Made by a program: the position numbers and the translations under genes
NCBI GenBank assembly: GCA_964631865.1
Contig: CAZWAK010000002.1
Coordinates: forward strand, 62,001-126,000
Origin: JAFDVL01 sp964631865
GTDB lineage: Bacteria; Acidobacteriota; Blastocatellia; RBC074
Direction: 5' to 3'
DNA length: 64,000 nucleotides
Shown: one piece after another, positions 1 to 8,597 of the stretch
Layout: every line of letters begins with the position of its first letter
Position numbering within the stretch: position 1 is the stretch's first letter
The notes under the pieces: model-generated
What the model was told of the DNA's origin: nothing
Database searches by the model: none
What the model saw: only the letters and a program-made list of their open reading frames with translations

Positions 1-157
1 TTTTCACCCCCACGCCGCTGGTGGCATTGCCCTGAGGGTCAAGATCAAGCAGAAGTACCCGTCGCTCCGATGCGGCCAAAGAAGCTGAGAGATTGATCGC
101 GGTCGTAGTCTTGCCCACGCCGCCTTTCTGATTCGAGATTGCGATTACTTTTCCCAT
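1..157 (-). CDS. parA: ParA/Soj chromosome-partitioning ATPase (N-terminal part, cut by window edge)
   Basis: The 52 visible codons start MGKVIAISNQKGGVGKTT, which is the deviant Walker A motif of ParA/MinD ATPases (KGGVGKT). A Walker A' type strand LLLDLDPQGN follows. The protein should bind DNA cooperatively with ATP and act with ParB on the parS sites just upstream to segregate the origin. It is the last visible gene of the rpmH-to-parA minus-strand cluster, and parB would be expected beyond the window. The ATG at 157 is the natural start for the family. Only the truncation limits the call. Confidence 0.96.
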   Translation of the reverse strand, partial: MGKVIAISNQKGGVGKTTTAINLSASLAASERRVLLLDLDPQGNATSGVGVK

Positions 158-236
158 AATGCCCTGGTTCGTTTGGCCTCCCATCTGATGCCATGAACCT
201 TAGCACAGGTCATTTGCCGTGAAAAGACGACGCGGC

Positions 237-252
237 TGTTTCACGTGAAACT
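237..252. promoter_or_regulatory. parS: parS centromere site 1
   Basis: The 16-mer TGTTTCACGTGAAACT contains the complete 14-bp parS palindrome GTTTCACGTGAAAC (238-251) and matches the bacterial consensus TGTTTCACGTGAAACA at 15 of 16 positions. It lies between parA and rsmG, where ParB would load close to the origin. Known for the family: ParB binds parS and spreads or slides from it with CTP. Confidence 0.95.
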
Positions 253-268
253 GGCGAGAAAACCCCGG

Positions 269-296
269 CATTCCCGTTTCACGTGAAACGGGAATG
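269..296. promoter_or_regulatory. parS: parS centromere site 2 inside a 28-bp perfect palindrome
   Basis: The core GTTTCACGTGAAAC (276-289) is flanked symmetrically by CATTCCC and GGGAATG, so the whole of 269-296 is a perfect palindrome. The rsmG stop codon (279-281) lies within it, so the last rsmG codons are part of the centromere site. The two parS cores are 38 bp apart. Confidence 0.93.
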
Positions 297-920
297 CGAG
301 ATGAGGAGACGATTTTCGGAGTTCGGGATAGGGAAAAAGGATTCTTTCCAGGCTGCAAGCATATACATTCGGGCAACTTCCGACAGATTCTGATTTCCGA
401 ACAAGAGAAACTGCGCAGCGGCTTGCCCAAACTTGAAAATTTCAGGAGTCAGGCGATTGAGTGAATCCAACGCGCGAGTCGTCACGCAATCCCCCGCTTC
501 CACCCCGCTGATGGTCTCAAATCGTTGGCTAAGAATCTCGACATTGCTAATTCCAAGTTCAGAAACGGCTTCTTTCAGGAAAATTGCTTTGTTCCTGTTT
601 GCTTCGATCAAGATGATCCTCAAATGAGGTCGTAAAATAGCAAAAGGGATGCCTGGGATACCCGCCCCTGAACCGACATCCCAAACTCGATGCACAGTTA
701 GGAGAATTTTTTGGGAGGCAAAGGCAGATTCCAACAGATGCCGTTCGGCAAATTCCTGCGGTGCGGTGATTGTCGTAAGGTGGAGCCGCTCATTCCATTT
801 CAACACAAGCTGATAATAGCGGCAGAAATACTCTATTTCGGTCGCAGTGAAAGGCCGAGAGAAAAACTGCTCGTTCGCCGCTAAAGATTCCCGCAATGTT
901 ACAACCAGATCAAGCTTCAC
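279..920 (-). CDS. rsmG: 16S rRNA (guanine-N7) methyltransferase RsmG
   Basis: RsmG (GidB) uses S-adenosylmethionine to methylate N7 of G527 (E. coli numbering) in 16S rRNA. The 213-aa protein has the SAM-binding motif DVGSGAGIPG at residues 81-90, the following acidic motif LIEANRNK, and the late motif TTRALDSL. Length is normal for the family. The start overlaps the mnmG stop by 11 bp, so the two are translationally coupled in the order mnmG-rsmG-parA. The 3' end runs into parS site 2, which fixes the last codons. Confidence 0.96.
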   Translation of the reverse strand: MKLDLVVTLRESLAANEQFFSRPFTATEIEYFCRYYQLVLKWNERLHLTTITAPQEFAERHLLESAFASQKILLTVHRVWDVGSGAGIPGIPFAILRPHLRIILIEANRNKAIFLKEAVSELGISNVEILSQRFETISGVEAGDCVTTRALDSLNRLTPEIFKFGQAAAQFLLFGNQNLSEVARMYMLAAWKESFFPIPNSENRLLISHSRFT

Positions 921-2808
921 GTTCGGTCGTCCTTCGGCGCGCAGCCAGCTCGACGTGAATCGTCAATAATGAGATCGCAGCGGGTGTAATGCCTGGAATT
1001 CGCATGGCCTGTCCGATGGTTTGAGGCTGGACGCGATTGAGCCGTTCAATCATTTCATTCGACAGCCCTGGAATGGCAGCGTATTGGATGGCGGGCGGAA
1101 TGGTTCGAGTCGCAGCTTTGGCCAAGCGCGCAGCCAGAGTTTCCTGATTGGCTAAGTAGCCTTCGTATTTGAAATCCGTCACAACTGTGGTCAGTTCTTC
1201 TTCAGGATATTCCCGCAAGTCGGGCGGGAGCAGAAGCGCAAGCTGCTCAACCGACAATTCAGGCCGTTTGGAAAGCTGACTCAGCGGCGTGCCGTCCTGC
1301 AATGTGATCCCGGTCGCGGCTGAAAACTCTGTATAGCCTTCGCTCCGCTGGTTTATGATCGTGCGATGGAAATATTCTTTTAATTCATTCTTTCTCTTAG
1401 ACTTAGCTACAAAATCCCGATACCGTTCATCCTGCAAAAACCCGATTTTGTAGCCCAGTTCGGACAACCGCTCATCAGCATTGTCAATTCGCAGCTTCAA
1501 TCGCTGTTCGGCACGAGAGGTGAACATGCGGTACGGTTCATCCACTCCCTGCGTAATCAGGTCGTCAATCAAAATGCCGATATAGCCTGCATCTCGTTTG
1601 ATTACAACAGGTTCCGCGTTTTGCGCGGAGCGGGCGGCATTGATCCCGGCGATAATTCCCTGCGCGCCAGCTTCTTCATAACCCGTCGTCCCGTTGATTT
1701 GCCCAGCATTGAAAAGGCCGTGAATTTGCTTGGTTTCGAGCGAGGGCCACAACTCGGTCGGGTCAATCATGTCATATTCAATCGCATAGCCCGGGCGCAG
1801 CATCTTTGCCCCGGCTAATCCTGGAATTTGTTTCACCAGTTCTCGTTGCAAATCGGCGGGCAGGCTGGTGGAAAAGCCGTTCAGGTAAACTTCGTAGGTG
1901 TTATAGCCTTCCGGTTCGAGGAACAATTGATGGCGTTCTTTGTCAGGAAACTTGACGACTTTGTCCTCGATGGACGGGCAATAGCGGGGGCCAATGCCTT
2001 GAATCTGTCCGCTGTAGAGCGGCGACCGACTGATGTTGTCGCGGATCATCTGATGAACTTTATCGCCTGTATAACCAATGAAACAGGAAATTTGTTGCCG
2101 CGTGATTTGTTTCGTAGCAAACGAAAACGGCACAGGGTTCGCGTCGCCAGGTTGTTCTTCAAAGGCCGAAAAATCAATAGTGCGCGCGTCGAGGCGCGGC
2201 GGAGTTCCGGTTTTCAGCCGAGCCATTCGGAAGCCCAATGCACGTAGATTCTCGGCCAGTTTGATGGAAGGGAGTTCACCAGAACGTCCAGCAGAAAATC
2301 GTTTTTCACCAATATGAATCAATCCGTTCAGGAATGTGCCTGTCGTCACGACAACCGCGCGCGCACCGAGCAAACGGCTGTCCATCAATTCGACGCCCAC
2401 GACTTGTGCGTCTTCGACCAAAATCTTTACGACCTCGCCTTGCCGCAACGACAAATTGGGAATGGATTCCAGTTCGCGGCGCATTTCCTGGCGATACAGC
2501 GCGCGGTCGGCTTGTGCGCGCGGAGCCTGCACTGCTGGGCCGCGACTGCGATTGAGCATGCGAAACTGAATGCCGGTCGCATCAATCACGCGCCCCATCA
2601 AACCGCCGAGCGCATCCATTTCGCGTACGAGATGTCCTTTGGCAATGCCGCCAATCGCTGGATTGCAGGACATTTGGGCGATCAGGTCGAGATTGAACGT
2701 GACGATGGCTGTGCTGGCGCCCATTTGCGCAGCGGCGTGCGCGACTTCGCAACCGGCGTGGCCTGCGCCAATGACTACAACGTCGAATTCTTCGTCAAAC
2801 TGGTACAT
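910..2808 (-). CDS. mnmG: tRNA uridine-5-carboxymethylaminomethyl modification enzyme MnmG
   Basis: With MnmE, this FAD protein builds the cmnm5 group on U34 of tRNAs that read NNA/NNG codons. The 632-aa sequence opens with the Rossmann motif VVIGAGHAGCE (residues 11-21) and carries the GidA signature SCNPAIGGIAKGHLVREMDA. The C-terminal helical domain ends with PGLSNE and RIPGITPAA, typical of the MnmE- and tRNA-binding region. Length is usual. It lies 18 bp downstream of mnmE on the same strand, so the two partners are co-transcribed. Confidence 0.97.
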   Translation of the reverse strand: MYQFDEEFDVVVIGAGHAGCEVAHAAAQMGASTAIVTFNLDLIAQMSCNPAIGGIAKGHLVREMDALGGLMGRVIDATGIQFRMLNRSRGPAVQAPRAQADRALYRQEMRRELESIPNLSLRQGEVVKILVEDAQVVGVELMDSRLLGARAVVVTTGTFLNGLIHIGEKRFSAGRSGELPSIKLAENLRALGFRMARLKTGTPPRLDARTIDFSAFEEQPGDANPVPFSFATKQITRQQISCFIGYTGDKVHQMIRDNISRSPLYSGQIQGIGPRYCPSIEDKVVKFPDKERHQLFLEPEGYNTYEVYLNGFSTSLPADLQRELVKQIPGLAGAKMLRPGYAIEYDMIDPTELWPSLETKQIHGLFNAGQINGTTGYEEAGAQGIIAGINAARSAQNAEPVVIKRDAGYIGILIDDLITQGVDEPYRMFTSRAEQRLKLRIDNADERLSELGYKIGFLQDERYRDFVAKSKRKNELKEYFHRTIINQRSEGYTEFSAATGITLQDGTPLSQLSKRPELSVEQLALLLPPDLREYPEEELTTVVTDFKYEGYLANQETLAARLAKAATRTIPPAIQYAAIPGLSNEMIERLNRVQPQTIGQAMRIPGITPAAISLLTIHVELAARRRTTEREA

Positions 2809-2826
2809 AAAGCTATGATTTGGAAC

Positions 2827-4203
2827 TCACTTGCCAATGCAGAACGTGGTGAAAATCTGATTGATGATGTCGCCAATCAGGGTTTCACCTGTGATGATGC
2901 CAAGACTGCGCAACGCTTCGTGCAAATGCACCAGCACAACTTCTTCCGTGAACCCAGCCGACAAATCCTGCTTGGCCTGTTGCATTGCGGCAAGTGCTTG
3001 CTCCAGCGCGTGATAATGCCGCTCGTTCGTGATTATACCACCGTCGGTAAAAGCCGCGGCTCCCGAAGTAAAAGTTGTGTGGAGATGATCGCGCAACGCA
3101 TCAATCCCCTGCCCCGTGAGCGCGGAAACTTGCACGGAAGGTTTCCCGCCTGCGAGTTGCTGAATTACTTCGTCCGACACGGCAAGACCCAGATCGCATT
3201 TGTTGATGACAAGCAAATGGATTGGCAGTTGAGAAAAAAACTCGATTTCTTCCACTTCGGGCGAATGATTGGCTTCGACGATGCCGAGGATAAAGTCAGC
3301 GTCGGCGATAGCCGTCCGAGTGCGCTCGACACCGAGCTTTTCAACCAAGTCTTCCGTTTCGCGGATGCCTGCCGTGTCAATGAATTCGACGGGGATGCCG
3401 TTGATCGAAAAAACTTCGCTCAACGTGTCGCGGGTTGTGCCCGGAATATGCGTGACGATGGCGCGGTCTTTGCCAAGCAGCCGATTGAAGACGGACGACT
3501 TGCCGACGTTGGGACGCCCGATCAGAGCGAGCTTGATCCCAGAGCGAATCAATCGCCCCAACCGATAGCTGGAAATCAGTTGTTGGATTTGGGCGATCAG
3601 TTCATCAAGTCGTTGTTGAAATCGTTCAATGTCGAGAGGGTCAAGGTCGTCTTCGACAAATTCGACGGAAGACTCGAAGTACACAATCATTTCGACCAGA
3701 GCGTCTTTGATCGGCTTGAGTTGCTTCGACAATTCCCCGCGAAGCTGCCGGGCGGCCAATTGCGCCTGGTAATTGGTTTGCGCGTGAATCAGGTCATTGA
3801 CGGCTTCGGCCTGCGTCAAATCTATGCGCTGATTCAAAAAGGCACGCATCGTGAATTCGCCGGGTTGCGCCAGTTCTGCGCCGAACGAAACCAGCAAGCG
3901 TACGACTTCCGCCAAAACGACGGGCGAGCCGTGACAAGAGATTTCGACAACATCCTCGCCCGTATAAGAATGCGGCGCTTGGAAATACGTGAGAAGCGCG
4001 TCATCTATGGTCTGTTTTGTTTCGGGATGAAGCAAATGCTGAAAGGTTACACGATTGGGAACGAACGAATTTAGCTTGGCAGGGTCGAGTAATTTTTGCG
4101 TCAAGCGCACAGCCTCCGTGCCGCTCAAGCGAATCACTCCGATGCCACCGAAACCCGGCGGTGTGGCAAGCGCGACGATGGTTGTGTTGGCGTACAGGTT
4201 CAT
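2827..4203 (-). CDS. mnmE: tRNA modification GTPase MnmE
   Basis: A GTPase that partners MnmG in U34 modification using a formyl-folate-derived carbon. Visible motifs (numbered from a TTG codon four codons further upstream) are the N-terminal folate-binding domain (LATPPGFGGIGVIRLSG), G1 GRPNVGKSS near residue 233, GTTRD near 259, DTAG near 280 and NKCD. The C-terminal motif is CIGK, with the conserved Cys. I chose the ATG at 4203 (MNLYANTTIVA) rather than the in-frame TTG at 4215, because the family starts a few residues before the TIVA strand. Neither start has a clear Shine-Dalgarno sequence. An inverted repeat separates it from jag. Confidence 0.96.
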   Translation of the reverse strand: MNLYANTTIVALATPPGFGGIGVIRLSGTEAVRLTQKLLDPAKLNSFVPNRVTFQHLLHPETKQTIDDALLTYFQAPHSYTGEDVVEISCHGSPVVLAEVVRLLVSFGAELAQPGEFTMRAFLNQRIDLTQAEAVNDLIHAQTNYQAQLAARQLRGELSKQLKPIKDALVEMIVYFESSVEFVEDDLDPLDIERFQQRLDELIAQIQQLISSYRLGRLIRSGIKLALIGRPNVGKSSVFNRLLGKDRAIVTHIPGTTRDTLSEVFSINGIPVEFIDTAGIRETEDLVEKLGVERTRTAIADADFILGIVEANHSPEVEEIEFFSQLPIHLLVINKCDLGLAVSDEVIQQLAGGKPSVQVSALTGQGIDALRDHLHTTFTSGAAAFTDGGIITNERHYHALEQALAAMQQAKQDLSAGFTEEVVLVHLHEALRSLGIITGETLIGDIINQIFTTFCIGK

Positions 4204-4220
4204 GAATTGGAGCAATCAAA

Positions 4221-4301
4221 CGCCAAGAAAAATCGCCAAGAGTGAGCGCGAGGGTTGATTCTCGGCTTCTTCACTTGGCGAATCTGGCTTGGCGAATTGA
4301 C
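4221..4301. repeat. Intergenic inverted repeat with CTTGGCG 7-mers (weak member of the heptamer-hairpin set)
   Basis: The left arm has CGCCAAG at 4221-4227 and 4234-4240. The right arm has CTTGGCG at 4274-4280 and 4288-4294, in strict 7-bp register (CTTGGCG AATCTGG CTTGGCG AATTGAC). The arms fold into a hairpin in the jag-mnmE gap. It resembles the cleaner elements near 15.4, 25.0, 36.1 and 58.2 kb in layout, with a different word. Confidence 0.7.
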
Positions 4302-4322
4302 TGTCTGAAGTTACGGCGAAAA

Positions 4323-4796
4323 CTAACCCGGAAGAATCTTCACACGGCGCATTTGGCCGTCGCCTTCGCTTTCCGTGCGCACGCCCGGTAAATCCACGAG
4401 CGCGTTGTGGATGATGCGACGGTCTTGCGCGTTCATCGGGTCGAAGACAAACGGAACGCGCGAGGACCTGACCTTCTCCGCAGCTTTTTGCGCCATCAAT
4501 TCCAATTCGTGTTGACGGGCTTCGCGGTAGCCACTGGCGTCAAAATCAATTTGTGCGCCTTCGGCTACTTCGTCCGCGAACACACGGCGCGTGATGTACT
4601 GCATAGCATCCAGCAATTCCGCGCTGTGTCCTAGTAACAAGGGGAGGTCGAAGCCTTGAAACTCGACCCGGATGTCGTTGTCGTCGTTCTCGGAAATATT
4701 GGCGCGTAAATCCAGCGACGAATAATTGATGAGTTCTTCGACGAACTCTTGAACTTGCGTTTTTAGTACAGCTTGTTGATCTGCTTCCATACCCAT
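4323..4796 (-). CDS. jag: Jag/KhpB-type KH-R3H RNA-binding protein
   Basis: This 157-aa protein has a KH-like region (residues about 40-100, with LPLLLGHSAELLDAMQYI in place of the usual GxxG loop area). It ends with an R3H domain (DRRIIHNAL, R-x3-H, near residue 127). The N-terminal Jag_N domain of Firmicute Jag is missing, as in many short homologues. Jag/KhpB proteins bind RNA and are linked to envelope growth. Its place just after yidC is the conserved one. The start could be the ATG at 4796 or at 4790. Confidence 0.9.
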   Translation of the reverse strand: MGMEADQQAVLKTQVQEFVEELINYSSLDLRANISENDDNDIRVEFQGFDLPLLLGHSAELLDAMQYITRRVFADEVAEGAQIDFDASGYREARQHELELMAQKAAEKVRSSRVPFVFDPMNAQDRRIIHNALVDLPGVRTESEGDGQMRRVKILPG

Positions 4797-4823
4797 TCCA
4801 ACATGTTCGGCGCATTCCCGGTT

Positions 4824-6593
4824 TCAGGAATTCGCTAATAACTCTTTTGATTTCTTACCTTTAGTTGCGAGGGAGCTTTTTTTTTCGTCCGTTTGTGTCG
4901 GGGGAGTGGGGGTAATTTTGTTGATAAAGTACTGCTGCCCGATTCCCACCAAATTGCCGACCATCCAGTACAAAACCAAGCCCGCCGGGGCGTAGATGAA
5001 AAAGTATCCCATCATCAGCGGCATAAAATACTGCATCCGTTTCTGAATTGGGTCTGCCGTCGTGGGGGTCAAGGCAGTCTGAACAATCATCGAGATCACA
5101 AAGATCACGGGCAAAACGAACCAGGGATCAGGTGATGACAGGTCTTTGATCCAACCGAAAAATTTGGCATTGCGAAACTCAATCGCGCTACTCAAAACGA
5201 TGAAGACAGCCCAGAAGAACGGCATTTGCAGCAGCAGCGGCAAGCATCCCATCAGCGGATTGCCTTCGCGCATCAAGGCCACCTGTTCTTTTTGCAGTTC
5301 CACCATGCGCGGATCGTTTTTGTCGAGCTTTTTCAGCTTCTCCTGCAATTCTTTCATCTTCGGCTGCAACGCCGCCGCTTTCTTCATCGAAACGGAACTG
5401 CGCCAGCGCAGCGGAAAGAAACACATGTTCAGCGCGACGGTCAGCAAAATGATTGCCCAGCCGTAATTCCCCGTCCAGCCGTACAAATGAACAAACGATT
5501 TCCGCATAAACGCGGCGATTGGCTTCACGATCCAGGACACGAAGTTCCAACCATAGCTGATCAGATATTCCAGGTTCTTTTCCTGATTGGCCAAGCCAAA
5601 TCGCGCGTTGACTTCGGCCAATGTGTCGAGGTCTTTTGGCCCGGCGTAGACGTGGCTGAACTGGTCATTGATGACTGGAACCGCAATCGAAACATAATCG
5701 TGTTCGATTTCTTTGTCACCGACTTTATCTTTGCGCTTGATGTTCAGAATATGCGCGGTTTTGGCTGGCGAAGCAGGCACAACCGCCATCGCAAAATAGT
5801 TATCATCCACGCCCGCCCAGAGCACATTCGTTTCTTTGATGGCAACTGGTTCTGGCGTTGTCAGGTCTGATCCCGTGTGACGCTCGACGCTGCCGGAGGC
5901 GGAATAGGTCACTTGCGGAGCGGGTTTGTAATAGCCATATTCCTTGAGGCTTTGATCGCCAAAACTCGGCCCGACAACGACCGATGTTTCGACCGGTTGC
6001 CCATTGTGTTTCACATCTACTTTGAGATCGAAGTCAAAGCCGGAGCCGCTGAACACGAGCGTCTTCGTCGCACTGACACCATTGGCGTTGCCGTAGTTGA
6101 AGGTGATAGTTTTCTTCTCGCCCGGCTTCAGTTCAACCGCTTGCCCAGGGTCTTCTGCCAAAGTAAAGCGCGCGGCATTGAGTTCTTTTTCGAGGTTGCG
6201 ATCAGAAGGGATCAGCAACCGCAAAGGCGCACCTATCTCCTGGCTTTTTTGCGCCGCAATTAAATTCACTCCTTGCGGCGGATCCACCGTTTGGCCATTC
6301 GGCGAATGGGTCATCGTCCATTCCGTAATGACTGCGCCCTGGTTGGAAAGCTTGCCGTGCCAGTACGGTGTTTTCAGCGCGATTTCGCGCAACTCAACTT
6401 GCGGCAAATTTTGTGGCGGCGCAGGAACTGGCGTGGGAGCAGGCGTGACGGATGGAGCCGGAGTAGCAGATTGCGCAACCTGCTCAGTCGTTGGCTTGGG
6501 CGGCGGCGGATAGAGTTTTTGCAATAGGAACTGCGATCCAAAGAGGATTATTGCGGCAAGAATTATGAAAAGCGTGAGCCGTTGTTTTTCCAT
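4824..6593 (-). CDS. yidC: Membrane protein insertase YidC
   Basis: YidC inserts and folds inner-membrane proteins, alone or with SecYEG. The protein is about 589 aa, the Gram-negative long form. It has an N-terminal membrane anchor (about residues 5-25), a Pro/Ala-rich linker, a large periplasmic beta domain, then five C-terminal helices including the FFPLRW segment with the conserved Arg. A C1 coiled region rich in Lys/Gln (ALQPKMKELQEKLKKLD) follows. I set the start at the ATG at 6593, since the codon before it is TTG. Gene order yidD-yidC-jag is canonical. Confidence 0.96.
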   Translation of the reverse strand: MEKQRLTLFIILAAIILFGSQFLLQKLYPPPPKPTTEQVAQSATPAPSVTPAPTPVPAPPQNLPQVELREIALKTPYWHGKLSNQGAVITEWTMTHSPNGQTVDPPQGVNLIAAQKSQEIGAPLRLLIPSDRNLEKELNAARFTLAEDPGQAVELKPGEKKTITFNYGNANGVSATKTLVFSGSGFDFDLKVDVKHNGQPVETSVVVGPSFGDQSLKEYGYYKPAPQVTYSASGSVERHTGSDLTTPEPVAIKETNVLWAGVDDNYFAMAVVPASPAKTAHILNIKRKDKVGDKEIEHDYVSIAVPVINDQFSHVYAGPKDLDTLAEVNARFGLANQEKNLEYLISYGWNFVSWIVKPIAAFMRKSFVHLYGWTGNYGWAIILLTVALNMCFFPLRWRSSVSMKKAAALQPKMKELQEKLKKLDKNDPRMVELQKEQVALMREGNPLMGCLPLLLQMPFFWAVFIVLSSAIEFRNAKFFGWIKDLSSPDPWFVLPVIFVISMIVQTALTPTTADPIQKRMQYFMPLMMGYFFIYAPAGLVLYWMVGNLVGIGQQYFINKITPTPPTQTDEKKSSLATKGKKSKELLANS

Positions 6594-6647
6594 CAATACA
6601 AACTCATTTCAGATGTTCCGGCGGGAGCCAGTGATCTGACAAAATAT

Positions 6648-6857
6648 TTATTGCACGGGATCGTAGCCACCCGCAGCAAAGGGATGACAGCGCAGGAGAC
6701 GTTTCAGCCCCAACGCCGTCCCTTTGAAAAAGCCATATTTGCCGATGGCTTCGGCGGCATATTCAGAGCACGTCGGCGTGAAGCGGCACGATGGAGGCAG
6801 CAGCGGCGAAATCAAAAGCTTGTAGCCCCGCAGTAGGGAAATCGCAATGAATTTCAT
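6648..6857 (-). CDS. yidD: Membrane protein insertion efficiency factor YidD
   Basis: A 69-aa amphipathic inner-membrane-associated protein that helps YidC-dependent insertion. It shows the full YidD signature: RGYKLLISPLLPPSCRF, then PTCSEYAAEAI and HPFAAGGYDPV. It starts inside the end of rnpA (4-bp overlap) and lies 54 bp before yidC. Its size is at the short end of the family. Confidence 0.95.
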   Translation of the reverse strand: MKFIAISLLRGYKLLISPLLPPSCRFTPTCSEYAAEAIGKYGFFKGTALGLKRLLRCHPFAAGGYDPVQ

Positions 6858-7234
6858 TTCGTGCCCTCCAGGCGTTTCGCCTTCTCGACAGCTTGGCGAA
6901 AGCGCAACAGCAGTTGCGAAAAAGCGGCCACAATTTCCTGATATTCCGCTGTGGCCACCGTCGGCTTCACATTTAGCACCACGTCAAATCCGACGCCTTC
7001 CAAGCTCGCTTGATCCCGCAGTCGGAAGATTTCGCGCAATCTGCGCCGACACCGATTGCGCAAGACAGCCCCGCCGATTTTGCGTGTGGTCGTGACTCCC
7101 AACCGCTGCAAGCCTTCGTCGGTAGGCAGAAAAAACGCCGAGAAAAACGGCGTATGGAACTTCTGCCCACGTTCATAAACCGCCCGAAACTGCCGACTGG
7201 AAAGCAAACGTTGATCACGTTTCGGAGGTTTCAT
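6854..7234 (-). CDS. rnpA: Ribonuclease P protein component
   Basis: RnpA is the protein cofactor of RNase P, which trims tRNA 5' ends. From the chosen ATG at 7234 it reads MKPPKRDQRLLSSRQF, the usual RnpA N-terminus. The RNR motif LRNRCRRRLREIFRL is intact. An in-frame TTG at 7273 overlaps the rpmH stop codon (TTGA) and would add 13 residues. No convincing Shine-Dalgarno sequence precedes either start, so the longer coupled form cannot be excluded. Confidence 0.93.
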   Translation of the reverse strand: MKPPKRDQRLLSSRQFRAVYERGQKFHTPFFSAFFLPTDEGLQRLGVTTTRKIGGAVLRNRCRRRLREIFRLRDQASLEGVGFDVVLNVKPTVATAEYQEIVAAFSQLLLRFRQAVEKAKRLEGTK

Positions 7235-7269
7235 GTGCGAAGAACATTCGGGAAAAAAACTCGAACAAT

Positions 7270-7416
7270 TCAATAATGATGGGGAGTCAACCGCTTACGT
7301 CCTTTGGCCCGCCGCCGTTTTATCACCAGCCGACCCGCTTTGGTACTCATCCGCTCCCGAAAGCCGTGCGTCTTGGCGCGGCGACGATTGTTCGGTTGAA
7401 AAGTTCTCTTTGCCAT
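7270..7416 (-). CDS. rpmH: 50S ribosomal protein L34
   Basis: A 48-codon gene reading MAKRTFQPNNRRRAKTHGF and ending in GRKRLTPHHY. The QPNNRRR and KTHGFRERM blocks identify L34 beyond doubt. An AGGAG lies 9 nt before the ATG, and a sigma70-like promoter is found further upstream. It is the first gene of the rpmH-rnpA-yidD-yidC run. The tail PHHY is slightly longer than the usual end. Confidence 0.98.
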   Translation of the reverse strand: MAKRTFQPNNRRRAKTHGFRERMSTKAGRLVIKRRRAKGRKRLTPHHY

Positions 7417-7456
7417 TACTATAAACTCCTGATAAATCTAGGTTCAGAAACGGGAA

Positions 7457-7486
7457 AGACTAGCAACCGCTTCCGGCGCTTGTCAA
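7457..7486 (-). promoter_or_regulatory. Sigma70-like promoter of rpmH operon
   Basis: On the minus strand, TTGACA (7481-7486) and TAGTCT (7457-7462) are separated by 18 bp. Start of transcription would fall near 7450, giving a short leader with AGGAG before rpmH. Confidence 0.7.
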
Positions 7487-7553
7487 CTCGTATTTGGGGA
7501 TTCTCCATTTTTCGCGTGCGGCATTTTGTGGGTTAAAACGTGCGCGGACGAAA

Positions 7554-7582
7554 TTGACAGGTACGAATCTTGCTTGTAAGAT
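7554..7582 (+). promoter_or_regulatory. Sigma70-like promoter of the RodZ-like gene
   Basis: TTGACA (7554-7559) and TAAGAT (7577-7582) have an optimal 17-bp spacer. The leader carries AGGAGAGG (7647-7654) ahead of the ATG at 7667. A single DnaA-box-like TTATCCACC sits at 7615 in the same leader; alone it is weak evidence for DnaA control. Confidence 0.75.
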
Positions 7583-7666
7583 GGCGCACTTATAAAAGAT
7601 GCGCTTTCAAAATCTTATCCACCGAAGTAAGCCTCAGAGCAGAGAGAGGAGAGGCCAAATTCAAAC

Positions 7667-8515
7667 ATGCCCACATTAGGCGAAGAACTTAGGCGATTGC
7701 GAGAAAACCGAGGATTATCGCTGCGGGAAGTCTCAGACGCCACGCACATCGGCAGCCGCTTCTTGCAGGCCATAGAAGCCGACAACTACTCGATTTTGCC
7801 GGGCGGCATTTTCAATCGTGGCTTCGTGCGCAGTTATGCGCGCTACGTTGGCTTGGACGAAGAGCAAGCCCTCGTTCTCTACAATCAACAACTCGAAGCG
7901 CAGGGCGGAGAAGCGCCGCGAACAACGGCTCCCAGTTGGGATGGGATTGATGAAGAGGTCAGTTCTCCCTGGGGCACGATTGCGTTGATTGTCATTATTC
8001 TGCTGTTGTTGAGCGCAGGCGTTTACACAGCATATCGTTGGTTCAAAGGTGAGGATGCGACCAGTCAGATTGTCGGCACTTCCCCGCTGCCTGCGTCTTC
8101 GGCATCGCCAGACGGAAACAGTTCTTCTGTGCCAACGGTAACGACCAGCGAATCGCCGTCCCTCTCCCCAACGCCGGAAGCTTCTCCAACCGTTTCCCCT
8201 AGTGCGTCGCCCTCACCCAGCCCGACCGTTTCACCGGCTCCGCCCTTGACCGGAAATTTAATGGTGAAGATTCAGGTCGGCGAAAATCAGTGCTGGCTCA
8301 AGGTGAAGTCGGACGCCAATCCCGCGGCGGAAGGAACGCTCAATCCTGGCGATGTGCGTGAGTTCTCCGCCTCCGACAAAATGATTCTGAGCTTTGGCAA
8401 TGCGGTAGGAGTGACCGCAACGCTCAATGGACGCCCCATGAAATTGCCCTTAACCAAAGGCGTCTCATCGTATGTCGTTCTTACGAAAGATAACTATCAA
8501 ACCTACCTCCAGTGA
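7667..8515 (+). CDS. RodZ-like HTH transmembrane protein
   Basis: The 282-aa protein has an N-terminal HTH_25 domain (LGEELRRLRENRGLSLREVS, residues 4-23, through about 75). One membrane segment follows at about 103-122, then a Ser/Pro/Thr-rich linker (about 140-210) and a C-terminal beta domain of the DUF4115 type. This is the RodZ architecture. RodZ links MreB to the envelope and controls cell shape, but many such proteins are only RodZ-like, so I leave the symbol empty. It has its own promoter and an intrinsic terminator, and so looks monocistronic. Confidence 0.85.
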   Translation: MPTLGEELRRLRENRGLSLREVSDATHIGSRFLQAIEADNYSILPGGIFNRGFVRSYARYVGLDEEQALVLYNQQLEAQGGEAPRTTAPSWDGIDEEVSSPWGTIALIVIILLLLSAGVYTAYRWFKGEDATSQIVGTSPLPASSASPDGNSSSVPTVTTSESPSLSPTPEASPTVSPSASPSPSPTVSPAPPLTGNLMVKIQVGENQCWLKVKSDANPAAEGTLNPGDVREFSASDKMILSFGNAVGVTATLNGRPMKLPLTKGVSSYVVLTKDNYQTYLQ

Positions 8516-8597
8516 TGCGCGTCGCAAGCCGCGCCACAAATGGCGCGTGTGTCCGCACACACTGGAAGCTGGTCGAACGTAACCACCCACGCCATCA

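Noticed and set aside
2314..4074. A 586-codon plus-strand frame opposite mnmG and mnmE
   Set aside because: It is antisense to two genes with complete family motifs; its translation is rich in Arg/His/Gln with no domain pattern.
7615..7623. Second origin suggested by a DnaA-box-like TTATCCACC before the RodZ-like gene
   Set aside because: Only one imperfect box and no A+T-rich unwinding tract or trios; the dnaA-dnaN gap is far better supported.
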